This document shows positions 35,587 to 46,886 of a DNA stretch of 64,000 bases, piece by piece; position 1 is the stretch's first letter; the number at the start of each line of letters is the position of its first letter. The DNA lies in the NCBI RefSeq assembly GCF_025685645.1, contig NZ_JAGSYF010000002.1, positions 930,907-994,906 on the forward strand. The letters are read 5' to 3'. The stretch comes from Edaphobacter bradus (GTDB lineage: Bacteria; Acidobacteriota; Terriglobia; Terriglobales; Acidobacteriaceae). The translations under genes were made by a program, and so were the position numbers. Below the pieces are notes generated by a model. It was given only the letters and a program-made list of their open reading frames with translations. It was not told where the DNA came from and searched no databases.

Positions 35587-35620
35587 CCATCGTGATGAGA
35601 CTGCGATGGATGGGGCACCC
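35587..35620 (+). repeat. Hairpin copy of the GATGARRCTGC...GGATGGGGCACCC repeat
   Basis: Arms CCATCG/CGATGG flank TGATGAGACTG, and GATGGGGCACCC follows. The arms differ from those at 48686 but both stay self-complementary. Confidence 0.7.
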
Positions 35621-35661
35621 GATTGGATGGGGCTGTTTGAGAGAGCAACGACAACAGCAAA

Positions 35662-35687
35662 AGAGGCCCGGATGACTCCGGGCCTCT
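35662..35687 (-). terminator. Terminator of aconitase gene
   Basis: Perfect 11-bp stem AGAGGCCCGGA/TCCGGGCCTCT with a 4-base loop, followed on the minus strand by TTTTGCTG, about 30 bases after the acnA stop. Confidence 0.92.
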
Positions 35688-35717
35688 TCGCTTTCACTGC
35701 GTGAGTTTTGCGCTGCT

Positions 35718-38600
<2,883 letters not shown>

Positions 38601-39193
38601 GAGCGTCGTTCTCCAGTGCGCCGAGGTGGCGCGCGAGGTGGGGCCGTCTGGATATAGCAACAGGGACGGCGACGGGTGAAGGCTATCAAACTTTGATGCG
38701 AGTGGAGTGTGGGTGCAGGATCAGCAGCGTCCGCGGTCAGGGCGACCGTGGCGGAAGCGCTTCAACCGGATCGGAAGGCGGCCTGCCATCGGAGATATTT
38801 TACTGCGACGGAGGAGCCTTGGGTAGCAGGTCAGTCTGCTGACTAGCCGGCAGATCAGACAGAGACGGCATAACACGGTGAGACGGCGACTGTGGAGAGC
38901 GGACCATCGGGCGGGACATCGGGCGGGACATCGGGCGTCGGGAATGGATCGCCCGGTGTTCAAAGGCGGGTCACGTAACCCGAGCCGAGGCGTGACTTCG
39001 AGCCGGTTCATAACCTGATATTTTTCCTGTATTTGCGTAATTCTTCTTCTTTAGAGTTGTGAACGCCAGAACCTTTCAGAGAGGCCCCTGCATCTAAACC
39101 CAGGTATAGCGGAGCCCTGACATCAGGGCTAAGTCCTGTTCATCGTTCATACGCTCATGATCCTTCAGCCTCGCTCAGGACAGGCTCTGAATC
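38601..39193. other. Intergenic region with 12-bp tandem repeat and hairpin
   Basis: About 590 bases without a credible gene. It should hold the acnA promoter. At 38905-38937 a 12-bp unit CATCGGGCGGGA is repeated about 2.75 times. A 7-bp hairpin AGCCCTG/CAGGGCT lies at 39113-39129. From about 39115 it is homologous to the sequence before the second copy of the next gene, including a CGCTCAGGACAGGCTCTGAA element. Confidence 0.7.
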
Positions 39194-40523
39194 GTGACTT
39201 TAAAGGACAACCTCAAATTGACCCAGTTCCGTAAATGGACGTCGCTGGATTCATCTACGCGCTTCCGAATACTCCTCTTCAACCTTATTCTTTTTGCGGT
39301 TCCTATCGCTGCGCGCTGTCAACAGATGATCGCCGGGCCTGAGGCGCAGCGGGGAAGCATTTACGGCACGGTGACTGATGATGAGGGCGCCGGTATTCCT
39401 GCGGCAACCGTCAAAGTGGATGGACCAGCTTCGAGCGAATCTCACACGGTAACGGCGGATCAGACTGGATTTTTTGAGATTAACAATCTCAAGCCAGCGG
39501 TCTCTTACAAGGTCACTGTTAGCGAGAAGGGATTCTCAGATTGGACCTCCGCCCCTGTCGTGCTCACGCCTGGGCAGGCGTTCGCTCTGACTGATATCAA
39601 GCTCAAGATATCCGCGGTGATGACTACAGTAAGCGCAATCTCGGTCGAGCAACTCGCTACCGAGCAGGTTAAGGTAGCAGAGACGCAGCGTGTTTTTGGC
39701 ATCATTCCCAACTTCTATGTTGCCTATGACGAGAACACCGTACCGCTTACGACGAAGCTGAAGTACGAGCTCGCCTTTAAGGCCGGAACGGATGCAGTCA
39801 GCATCGCTGGCGACGTAATCCTCGCAGGGATCTATCAGGCAGCTGACACTCCCGACTACCAGCAAGGTGCAAAGGGCTATGGTCAGCGCTTCGGTGCTGC
39901 CTATACAAGTAGCTTCTCCAATATTATGCTCGGCGGCGCTATTCTTCCTTCCCTTCTGCATCAGGATCCGCGCTACTTCTACCAGGGCACGGGAACAAAA
40001 AAATCTCGCGCGCTTCACGCGATGTCGAGTCCATTCCGATGCAAGGGAGACAACGGCCACTGGCAGGTCAATTATTCAAGCATGGGCGGCGACCTGATCT
40101 CGTCCTCTTTAACAAATCTCTACTTTCCTGAGAGCAATCGCGGACCGGGATTGGTCTTCTCCAACACTCTCGTCAATACCGGCGGCCGAGTCGCCAACGC
40201 TTTGCTACAGGAGTTCGTCCTGCGCAAGTTCACGTCCAATGCGAACAAGCAGAAAGATTGAGAGCAGGGAATTCAGCGAGTCCAGCAGCCAGGTCACGCG
40301 AAAGGCCCATTTATATCACCCGGGTTGTCCACGAAGGTAAGGACGCTCTTAGGAGAGCTTCTTCCTTTTTTTGCATCCCTGGACACCGGCGGGACGTCCT
40401 CGATGTCGATGCATTCTAATAAGGATGCGGGTGGCTCCTTTCAGGGGGACAGGCAGGTAGCCCGCGGAGTATGGTCGTGATAGCCTCGCGGTACGCCGCT
40501 TGTAGGGTGCGCGCGAAGATGCT
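39117..40523 (+). repeat. Tandem duplication unit, copy 1
   Basis: About 1.4 kb homologous to roughly 40556-41943, from the CAGGGCTAAG leader through the gene, a ~200-base near-identical 3' region (GAGAGCAGGGAATTCAGCG onward) and GCCTCGCGGTACGCCGC. Confidence 0.85.
39194..40261 (+). CDS. Carboxypeptidase-regulatory-domain protein, copy 1 (start site apparently lost)
   Basis: 355 aa if the GTG at 39194 is used. N-terminal hydrophobic segment, then a CarboxypepD_reg beta-sandwich (GSIYGTVTDDEGAGIPAATV to about residue 130), then a C-terminal domain with IIPNFYVAYDENTVPLTTK, FGAAYTSSFSNIMLGGAI, DPRYFYQGTG and GGRVANALLQEFVLRKF. This is a common acidobacterial envelope protein of unknown role. 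Compared with copy 2 (start at 40688), the equivalent ATG is ACG at 39257 and the AGGAG is TGGAT. The GTG lacks a good ribosome binding site, so translation is doubtful, yet the frame stays open. Confidence 0.7.
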   Translation: MTLKDNLKLTQFRKWTSLDSSTRFRILLFNLILFAVPIAARCQQMIAGPEAQRGSIYGTVTDDEGAGIPAATVKVDGPASSESHTVTADQTGFFEINNLKPAVSYKVTVSEKGFSDWTSAPVVLTPGQAFALTDIKLKISAVMTTVSAISVEQLATEQVKVAETQRVFGIIPNFYVAYDENTVPLTTKLKYELAFKAGTDAVSIAGDVILAGIYQAADTPDYQQGAKGYGQRFGAAYTSSFSNIMLGGAILPSLLHQDPRYFYQGTGTKKSRALHAMSSPFRCKGDNGHWQVNYSSMGGDLISSSLTNLYFPESNRGPGLVFSNTLVNTGGRVANALLQEFVLRKFTSNANKQKD

Positions 40524-40687
40524 GCCGCATCTAACTTTTTGGGGTAGTAGGGAACTGACCTCAGGGCTAAGAGTCGTTCATCGTTCATGTGCTCACGGCA
40601 TTCTTCGGCTTCGCTCAGTGACAGGCTCTGAAGCCGTGGCCTTAAGCAAAACCTCATACCGTAGTGGGACGTCGCAGGAGTACATCT

Positions 40688-41689
40688 ATGCGCCTCCGTA
40701 AACTCCTCATTAGCCTTATTGTTTGTGCCGTTCCGATCGCTGTGCGAGGTCAACCGATCGTCGGGCCTGAGCCGCAGCGCGGAAGCATCAACGGCATCGT
40801 GACTGATGTTGATGGCGCCGTTATTCCTGCGGCAATCGTCAAAGTGGATGAACCAGCTTCGAGCGATCCTTATACGGTTACAACGGATAAGACAGGATTT
40901 TTTGAGCTTAAGAATCTCAACCCGGCAGTTTCTTACAAGATCACTATTAGCGCAAAGGGATTCTCAGATTGGACCTCGCCCCCCGTCATCCTCAACCCTG
41001 GGCAGGCGTTCGCTCTGACTGATATCAAGCTCAAGATATCCGTGGTGGTGACTACAGTAAGCGCCGCCACGGTCGAGCAACTCGCTATCGAGCAGGCTAA
41101 GGTCGCAGAGACGCAGCGTGTTTTTGGCATCATTCCCAACTTCTATGTTGCCTATGACAAGAACACCGTACCGCTTACGACGAAGCTGAAGTACGAGCTC
41201 GCCTTTAAGGCCGGAACGGATGTAATCAGCATCGCCGGCGACCTATTCGTCGCAGGACTCGATCAAGCAGGTAACCACCACGACTACCAGCAAGGTGCAA
41301 AGGGCTATGGTCAGCGCTTCGGTGCTGCCTTTGCGGATAGCTTCTCCAATATTATGATCGGCGGCGCTGTTCTTCCTTCTCTTCTGCATCAGGACCCGCG
41401 CTACTTCTACCAAGGCACGGGAACGGGAAAATCTCGTGCGCTTCACGCGATGTCAAGTCCATTCAGATGCAAGGGAGACAATGGCCGCTGGCAGTTCAAT
41501 TATTCAAGCATCGGCGGCGATCTGATCGCTTCCTCTTTAACAAATCTCTACTATCCAGAGAGCGAGCGCGGAGCGGGATTGGTCATCTACAGCACTCTCC
41601 TCAATACCGGCGGCCGAGTCGCCAACGCTTTGCTACAGGAGTTCGTCCTGCGCAAGTTCACGTCCAATGCGAACAAGCAGAAAGATTGA
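40688..41689 (+). CDS. Carboxypeptidase-regulatory-domain protein, copy 2
   Basis: 333 aa from the ATG at 40688, with AGGAG seven bases upstream. Signal peptide LLISLIVCAVPIAVRGQP, beta-sandwich domain GSINGIVTDVDGAVIPAAIV up to about residue 110, then the same C-terminal domain as copy 1 (GIIPNFYVAYDKNTVP, GAVLPSLLHQDPRYFYQG, NALLQEFVLRKFTSN). It is probably exported to the periplasm or outer membrane. Function unknown. Downstream sequence is nearly identical to that after copy 1. Confidence 0.85.
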   Translation: MRLRKLLISLIVCAVPIAVRGQPIVGPEPQRGSINGIVTDVDGAVIPAAIVKVDEPASSDPYTVTTDKTGFFELKNLNPAVSYKITISAKGFSDWTSPPVILNPGQAFALTDIKLKISVVVTTVSAATVEQLAIEQAKVAETQRVFGIIPNFYVAYDKNTVPLTTKLKYELAFKAGTDVISIAGDLFVAGLDQAGNHHDYQQGAKGYGQRFGAAFADSFSNIMIGGAVLPSLLHQDPRYFYQGTGTGKSRALHAMSSPFRCKGDNGRWQFNYSSIGGDLIASSLTNLYYPESERGAGLVIYSTLLNTGGRVANALLQEFVLRKFTSNANKQKD

Positions 41690-42081
41690 GAGCAGGGAAT
41701 TCAGCGAGTCCAGCAGCCAGGTCACGCGAAAGGCCCATTTATATCACCCGGGTTGTCCACGAAGGTAAGGACGCTCTTAGGAGAGCTTCTTCCTTTTTTG
41801 CATCCCTGGACACCAACGGGACGTCCTCGATGTCGATGCGTTCTAATTCTGATAAGGATGCGGGAGGCTCTTTTCAGGGGGACAGGCAGGTAGTGTCGTG
41901 ATAGCCTCGCGGTGCGCCGCTTGTGGGGTGCGCGCCAAGATGATGGCGATCATGGATTTGCGGGATTGATGGGGATGCCGGGCGCATCTTAGGGCGAAGT
42001 TTCGAGTTTACTAAGAAGCGGGCTGGCTGGGATAGACCGAGCTGAGCGGCCGGCGGAAGGGCACAGAAAGGGATACGCAGG
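41690..42081. other. Intergenic region, 3' part of duplication unit
   Basis: About 390 bases. The first ~250 repeat the sequence that follows copy 1 (40262-40523). No credible gene. The rest probably carries the promoter of the WXXGXW protein gene; its ribosome binding site is in GCAGG just before the ATG. Confidence 0.65.
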
Positions 42082-43641
42082 ATGGAAACGACACGGAACA
42101 AGGCGAAACTGCTTTATCGTTGGCAGGCCGCGGCGACGACCATATTGGTAGCAGGCGCCGTCTGGCTGGGAAGCCAATCGATGGCGGTGGCGCAGGTGCA
42201 GGACGATGCCGGGCCGGATCCGGCAGCGGTGAATATGGCTCCGGTGGACCCGAATGCGTCGACAGACCAGAGCATGCCAGCCCCGGCCGTGGACCAGGCT
42301 CCTCAGACATACCCGGAGGGGCAGCAGTCCCCGGCTCCCATTTATCGGAACGGGCAGGTAATCCAGAACGAGAGCCAGCAGCAGGCCGATGTCTACCAGC
42401 AGACGGGCCAGCAGCCGAACATGCCGCCCGACGATCAGCAAGGCTACGACGATCAGCAGGGCAACAATAACCAGCAGGGCGACGAGGATCAGCAGGGCCC
42501 GGATTACGGCAACGACCAGTCGGTCGATGCGGGGCAGGCTGCGCTCGAGACCGATCAACCTCCGCCGGCGTTGCCGGAGTATGAGCAGCCGGAGGCCCCG
42601 GCGCCGAACTATATGTGGACGCCAGGGTATTGGTACTGGTCGCCGTACGGTTACTACTGGGTTCCGGGAGCATGGGTGGTGGCTCCGTATTCGGGCGCAC
42701 TGTGGACTCCGGGCTACTGGTACTGGGTGGGCGGACGGTACCGCTGGTACCACGGCTACTGGGGTCTGCACATCGGCTTCTATGGCGGCATTAACTACGG
42801 ATGCGGCTATACCGGGTACGGCTACTACGGCGGCTACTGGCGCGGGAACAACTTCTACTACAACCGCACGGTGAACCGCGTCAACGTCACTCGGGTCACC
42901 AACGTCTACAACCGGACGGTGGTCGTGAACAACGTCACGCGTGTGTCGTACAACGGCGGCCGGGGAGGTCTCCAGGTGCAGCCGCGGCCGACGGAGCTGG
43001 CTGCGTTGCGGGAGACGAGAATTCCACCGATGAGCGCGCAGGTCCACAACCAGATCGCATCGGCGCAGAACCGGTCGCAGTTCTACTCGCAGAATCGCGG
43101 GCGTCCGGCGATGACGGTCTCGGCGAAGCCATTTGAGGCAGACCGGGGAATCATTCGTCCGGTGGCACGGCCGGTGCAACCCCAGGTTCAGCCTCGTCAG
43201 CAGGGGCAGTACCAGCAGCAGGCTCGCCCTCAGGTGCAGCCGCAAGGGCAATTCCAGCAGCCGGTGCGCCCGCAGTACCAGCAGCAGGATCGTCCGGAGG
43301 TTCGGCAACCGCAGCAACCGGTGCGTCCGCAGGGTCAGCAGCCACAATATCAACAGCAGGATCGTCCGGAGATAAGGCAGCCGCAGTACCAGCCGCCAGT
43401 GCGTCCGCAGCCGCAGCCACAGTATCAGCAGCAGGGTCGTCCGGAGGTACAGCAGCCGCAATACCAACAGGGTCGTCCGCAGCCGCAGCAGTGGCAGCAG
43501 CAACAGGTTCGTCCGCAGCCGCAGCCGCAGTACCAGCAGCAGGCGCACCCGGAGCCGCAGCAGCGGGCGGCTCCCCAGAGCCAGCCCAGACAGGAGAGCC
43601 GGCCTCAGCCGGAGGGTCATAGCGAACGGAACTTCCGGTAA
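42082..43641 (+). CDS. WXXGXW-repeat envelope protein with Pro/Gln-rich tail
   Basis: 519 aa. An N-terminal membrane or signal segment (ATTILVAGAVWLGSQSMAVA) is followed by a Gln/Asp-rich low-complexity part, then an aromatic block with WTPGYWYWSPYGYYWVPG, WVVAPYSGALWTPGYWYW and VGGRYRWYHGYWG. These YxWxxGxW repeats define the WXXGXW/BcpO-related family. A Val/Asn-rich segment follows (VNRVNVTRVTNVYNRTVVV). The last ~170 residues are repeats of the PQYQQQGRPEVQQ type. The function is unknown; the composition suggests a cell-surface or matrix protein. It ends in a good terminator. Confidence 0.85.
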   Translation: METTRNKAKLLYRWQAAATTILVAGAVWLGSQSMAVAQVQDDAGPDPAAVNMAPVDPNASTDQSMPAPAVDQAPQTYPEGQQSPAPIYRNGQVIQNESQQQADVYQQTGQQPNMPPDDQQGYDDQQGNNNQQGDEDQQGPDYGNDQSVDAGQAALETDQPPPALPEYEQPEAPAPNYMWTPGYWYWSPYGYYWVPGAWVVAPYSGALWTPGYWYWVGGRYRWYHGYWGLHIGFYGGINYGCGYTGYGYYGGYWRGNNFYYNRTVNRVNVTRVTNVYNRTVVVNNVTRVSYNGGRGGLQVQPRPTELAALRETRIPPMSAQVHNQIASAQNRSQFYSQNRGRPAMTVSAKPFEADRGIIRPVARPVQPQVQPRQQGQYQQQARPQVQPQGQFQQPVRPQYQQQDRPEVRQPQQPVRPQGQQPQYQQQDRPEIRQPQYQPPVRPQPQPQYQQQGRPEVQQPQYQQGRPQPQQWQQQQVRPQPQPQYQQQAHPEPQQRAAPQSQPRQESRPQPEGHSERNFR

Positions 43642-43660
43642 GACTCGGGAAGACTTGGAG

Positions 43661-43697
43661 ACGGAGGCGGCCCAGGCTGCCTCCGTTTTCTTTTTTG
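43661..43697 (+). terminator. Terminator of the WXXGXW gene
   Basis: Perfect 8-bp stem ACGGAGGC/GCCTCCGT, loop of ten bases, then TTTCTTTTTT. Confidence 0.9.
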
Positions 43698-43831
43698 CGA
43701 AAAAAATAGATGCAGATTGCGCCATTTTGCGCGATGCTTGTCCGCACGGAGTCATGGTCTCGAAGCGATCGTGATACGTCCGCTATCCTCTCGGCCCATT
43801 AGGCTTGAACTTATTTCCTGAGAAGGCAGGC

Positions 43832-44356
43832 ATGAAGACGATTCTTGTTGTGATTCTTGTTCTAGTCGTGACCATCTTGCTCTATGCAGCGACCAGGCCG
43901 GGGACTCTGGTTGTGCAGCGATCGATTACGATTCAGGCCACGCCAGAGAAGATCTATCCGATGATCAACGACTTCCACCAGTGGCAGGTCTGGTCGCCGT
44001 GGCAGAAGCTCGATCCGGCAATGCAGGTGAGCTTCAGCGGTCCCGATCGCGGCAAGGGTGCGGTGTATACGTGGGAAGGAAACAAGAAGGTGGGGCAGGG
44101 GCGGATGGAGATCACAGACAGCGCGCCTTCGAACCACGTGACGATCAAACTGGACTTCATCAAGCCGTTTGAGGGCCACAACGTGACGGAGTTCACCCTG
44201 GAGCCGGAGGGCGATACCACCAGCGTGAAATGGATGATGCAGGGTAAGAACAACTACTTGGCAAAGCTGATGGGCGTGTTCTTCAATATGGACAAGGCGA
44301 TAGGGAAGGATTTTGAGACGGGTCTCAACAACCTGAAAGCTGCATCAGAGAAGTAG
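43832..44356 (+). CDS. SRPBCC (polyketide cyclase/START-like) family protein
   Basis: 174 aa from the ATG at 43832; a TTG at 43805 would add nine residues. One N-terminal membrane helix (TILVVILVLVVTILLYAA) is followed by an SRPBCC fold: VVQRSITIQATPEKIYPMIN, the FHQWQVWSPWQKLDPAMQ block and GPDRGKGAVYTWEGNKKVG. This family binds hydrophobic ligands; the members with VWSPW are often annotated polyketide_cyc2. It is directly upstream of the DGPF cluster and in the same direction, with which such proteins often occur. Confidence 0.9.
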   Translation: MKTILVVILVLVVTILLYAATRPGTLVVQRSITIQATPEKIYPMINDFHQWQVWSPWQKLDPAMQVSFSGPDRGKGAVYTWEGNKKVGQGRMEITDSAPSNHVTIKLDFIKPFEGHNVTEFTLEPEGDTTSVKWMMQGKNNYLAKLMGVFFNMDKAIGKDFETGLNNLKAASEK

Positions 44357-44392
44357 GGGCTTTTTCCAAGGCAGCTCTACGGAGGTATTGCT

Positions 44393-44842
44393 GTGCGATT
44401 TATGGTGATGCGGAAGATGGACAAAGAGCTTGAGTCCGGGGCGCTGCCCGGCAAAGAGCTGCTCGCCGCAATGGGACGCTACAACGACGAGATGCGTGCT
44501 GCGGGTGTTTTGCTCGATTGTGAATGGCTGACGCGGAGCTCGAAGGGCGCACGGGTCAACCTGAACCAGGGCAAGATGACAGTGACCGACGGGCCGTTTG
44601 CCGAGGTGAAGGAGATGATTGCTGGGTTCGTCCTTATGGAGGTGGGCTCGATGGAGGAGGCCATCGCATGGGCGAAGCGGTGTCCTGCGCTGACGGAGGG
44701 TGCGGAGATCGAGATCCGGCAGGTGACGGAGGCCTCTGACTTCCCCGCTGACCTCGCTGAAGAGCTGCGGAGCCATGCCTCGAAGCGAATCGCCGCTGAC
44801 GCGAAAGTACTGGTGAGCGAGCGGGAGCTGGCAAGAGCCTGA
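44393..44842 (+). CDS. YCII-related DGPF-domain protein
   Basis: 149 aa, GTG start at 44393 with AGGAGG? replaced by GGAGG seven to eleven bases upstream (GGAGGTATTGCT). YCII-like ferredoxin fold: N-terminal RFMVMRKMDKE, SSKGARVNL, the signature VTDGPFAEVKEMIAGFVLME, and EIEIRQV. DGPF proteins are typical neighbours of ECF sigma factors of the SigJ/ECF41-42 type. Their biochemical role is not established. A UUCG-loop terminator separates this gene from the next. Confidence 0.9.
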   Translation: MRFMVMRKMDKELESGALPGKELLAAMGRYNDEMRAAGVLLDCEWLTRSSKGARVNLNQGKMTVTDGPFAEVKEMIAGFVLMEVGSMEEAIAWAKRCPALTEGAEIEIRQVTEASDFPADLAEELRSHASKRIAADAKVLVSERELARA

Positions 44843-44867
44843 CCTAAATGGAAGTTAGAAGTCTCAC

Positions 44868-44900
44868 GGGCGGTCCTTCGGGGCCGCCTCAATTTTTTTC
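44868..44900 (+). terminator. Terminator with UUCG tetraloop
   Basis: GGCGGTCC/GGGCCGCC stem (one G-U pair) closed by C(UUCG)G, followed by AATTTTTTT. Confidence 0.92.
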
Positions 44901-44993
44901 AAAATAATCTGCAGGCCGTGTCGATTCTGCATGTCTTCGTTCGACGTATGGGTAGAAGGCAGTTGAAACAGCGAATCGAGGGAAAGACAGCTT

Positions 44994-45407
44994 ATGAAAC
45001 TACTCACATATCTGAACTATGGCGGCAACTGCGAGCAGGCATTCCGCTTCTACGAACAGCATCTTGGCGGCCAGATCACGATGATGATGCTCCAGGGCGA
45101 GAATCCGGCGGCTAAGGTCCCTCCGGAGCGCGCGAAAGATGTTCTGCACGCTCGCCTGTTGATTGGAGAGACGGAGTTGCTGGCGTCGGACGTTCCTCCT
45201 GAGGCGAACTTTCAGCCGATGCGAAGCGTGTATCTGTCGCTGAGCCTCGGCAGCACAGAGGAGGCGGAGCGTGTCTGGGCGCTGCTCTCCGATGGCGGTC
45301 AGATCTTTATGCCGTTTGGGGAGACGTTCTTCGCGTATCGGTTCGGAATGCTCAGAGACAAGTTCGGCACATCGTGGATGATCGCGCATGAGCGCCCGAT
45401 GGCGTAG
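44994..45407 (+). CDS. VOC-family protein, PhnB-like
   Basis: 137 aa. Vicinal-oxygen-chelate fold as in PhnB/3-dmu-9_3-mt proteins: LTYLNYGGNCEQAFRFYEQHLGG at the N-terminus, VLHARLLIGETELLASDVP in the middle, and GQIFMPFGETFFAYRFGMLRDKFGTSWMI at the end. Metal-binding residues are not obvious, so it may bind a ligand and not catalyse. First gene of a tightly spaced operon that ends with the sigma factor gene. RBS GAGGGAAAG. Confidence 0.9.
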   Translation: MKLLTYLNYGGNCEQAFRFYEQHLGGQITMMMLQGENPAAKVPPERAKDVLHARLLIGETELLASDVPPEANFQPMRSVYLSLSLGSTEEAERVWALLSDGGQIFMPFGETFFAYRFGMLRDKFGTSWMIAHERPMA

Positions 45408-45469
45408 GTTCTGTACCGGATAGTTGCAGCCATAACAGTTATCAACCTTGTTGTAGTGGAGGCAAGACG

Positions 45470-45880
45470 ATGCAGATCAATCCTTATCTGTACTTCGATG
45501 GCAACTGTGAAGAGGCGTTCAAGCTTTATGAGAAGGCGCTGGGAGGGAAGATCATGGCGATGTTACCGCATGAAGGGACTCCGGCGGAGCAGCATGTTCC
45601 CGCGGAGTGGAAGAAGAAGATCATGCACGCGCGGCTCGAGGTAGGCGGCGAGGCCATCATGGCGTCGGATGCGCCTCCGGGACATTATGCAAAGCCGCAA
45701 GGGTCTTCAGTCTCGGTGACGGTGAAGACCAAGGCCGATGCCGAGAAGGTCTTCAATGCGCTGGCCGAGGGCGGTTCGGTGACGATGCCGCTGGCGGCGA
45801 CGTTCTGGTCGGTCGCGTTCGGCATGGTCACGGATAAGTACGGCGTGCCTTGGATGGTGAACTGCGAGCAGACGGCGTGA
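45470..45880 (+). CDS. VOC-family protein, PhnB-like (second copy)
   Basis: 136 aa. A paralogue of the protein upstream: NPYLYFDGNCEEAFKLYEKALGG, MHARLEVGGEAIMASDAPPG and LAATFWSVAFGMVTDKYGVPWM. GGAGG lies nine bases before the ATG. The gap to the upstream gene is 62 bases and to the next 43, with no terminator, consistent with one transcript. Confidence 0.9.
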   Translation: MQINPYLYFDGNCEEAFKLYEKALGGKIMAMLPHEGTPAEQHVPAEWKKKIMHARLEVGGEAIMASDAPPGHYAKPQGSSVSVTVKTKADAEKVFNALAEGGSVTMPLAATFWSVAFGMVTDKYGVPWMVNCEQTA

Positions 45881-45923
45881 GATTTCAACCACAACGACAG
45901 AATCACGAGAAAAGGAGAGAGCG

Positions 45924-46331
45924 ATGAGGTTTCTATGTTTGTATAAGCCTGCTGATGTCGCAAAGGCAGAGCAAGGCGGACCGCCGAGCCCTGCAGAGAT
46001 GGAGAAGATGGGCAAGTACATCGAAGAGCAGATGAAGTCCGGCGCGCTGCTGGCGACTGAAGGATGTGCGCCTACACGGTTGGGAGCGAAGGTCCGGCTC
46101 GACAAGGGCAAGGTGACGGTGACAGATGGGCCGTTTGCCGAGGCCAAGGAGGTTGTTGCGGGCCTGGCGATTATTCAGGCCAAGTCGAAAGCGGAGGCGA
46201 TTCTGGGGGCGCAGGATTTCATGAAGTTTGCGGGCGATGGAGAAGTAGAGATACGGCAGCTCCATGAGCGAGTGGATGGGGAGTGCCCGACGGAGGGTCC
46301 CACAGTGAGTGCTGGCAAATCGAACTTCTGA
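45924..46331 (+). CDS. YCII-related DGPF-domain protein
   Basis: 135 aa. N-terminal RFLCLYKPADVAKAEQGG, then LLATEGCAPTRLGAKVRL, the signature VTDGPFAEAKEVVAGLAIIQ and DGEVEIRQLHE. RBS AAAGGAGAGAG well placed. In the middle of the DGPF/VOC operon. YCII-fold proteins may have a conserved His-Asp pair for catalysis, but that pair is not obvious here. Confidence 0.9.
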   Translation: MRFLCLYKPADVAKAEQGGPPSPAEMEKMGKYIEEQMKSGALLATEGCAPTRLGAKVRLDKGKVTVTDGPFAEAKEVVAGLAIIQAKSKAEAILGAQDFMKFAGDGEVEIRQLHERVDGECPTEGPTVSAGKSNF

Positions 46332-46404
46332 TTTCGCCGACAACATGGACGTGGGTCGGTGTTGGGTCAGTGAACCGGCCCCCAAACATGAAAAGGAGAG
46401 GACG

Positions 46405-46827
46405 ATGCGATTTCTGGTGATGGTGAAGGGGACGAAAGATTCGGAGAGCGGAGCGCTGCCTGATCCGAAGATTATGGCTGAGATGCATAAGTTCAACGAA
46501 GAACTGCTGAAGGCCGGGATCATGCTTGCTGCGGAGGGCTTGCATCCGAGTTCGAAGGGCGCGCGGGTGCGGTTTTCAGGCAAGCAGCGCGAGGTGATCG
46601 ACGGGCCGTTTGCGGAGACGAAGGAATTGGTCGCGGGGTTCTGGCTGTGGCAGGTGAAGTCACTGGAGGAGGCGATTGAGTGGGTGAAGCGGTGTCCGAA
46701 CCCGTTCAAGGTCGATTCGGAGATTGAGATACGGCAGGTCTACGAAGCGGCTGACTTCGCTGAAGTCTATCCGGAGATGGTGGAGAGGGAAGAGCTTAAG
46801 CGCGCTGAGCTGGCTGCGAGGAAATAG
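46405..46827 (+). CDS. YCII-related DGPF-domain protein
   Basis: 140 aa from the ATG at 46405 with AAAAGGAGAGG before it. RFLVMVKGTKDSESGALPD, IMLAAEGLHPSSKGARVRF, EVIDGPFAETKELVAGFWLW and SEIEIRQVYEAADF. It is closer to the protein at 44393 than to the one at 45924. It ends 44 bases before the sigma factor gene, and the two are very probably co-transcribed. Confidence 0.92.
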   Translation: MRFLVMVKGTKDSESGALPDPKIMAEMHKFNEELLKAGIMLAAEGLHPSSKGARVRFSGKQREVIDGPFAETKELVAGFWLWQVKSLEEAIEWVKRCPNPFKVDSEIEIRQVYEAADFAEVYPEMVEREELKRAELAARK

Positions 46828-46861
46828 TCGACGGTTGCGTATGGGAAGCGAAGATGGTGTG

Positions 46862-46886
46862 ATCGGTAGCTGTGACGGCTACCGAT
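46862..46886 (+). promoter_or_regulatory. Inverted repeat spanning sigma factor start codon
   Basis: Perfect 9-bp arms ATCGGTAGC (46862-46870) and GCTACCGAT (46878-46886) with a 7-base loop that contains the GTG start codon (46872-46874). It could be an RNA hairpin that controls initiation or a protein-binding site. Confidence 0.6.

Noticed and set aside
38721..39011. 96-codon frame on the minus strand
   Set aside because: Lies on the 12-bp tandem repeat; product is Cys/Arg-rich repeats with no start signals.
41989..43755. 588-codon frame on the minus strand
   Set aside because: Mirror of the Gln/Pro repeats of the WXXGXW gene, giving Leu/Arg repeats; no ribosome site or promoter.
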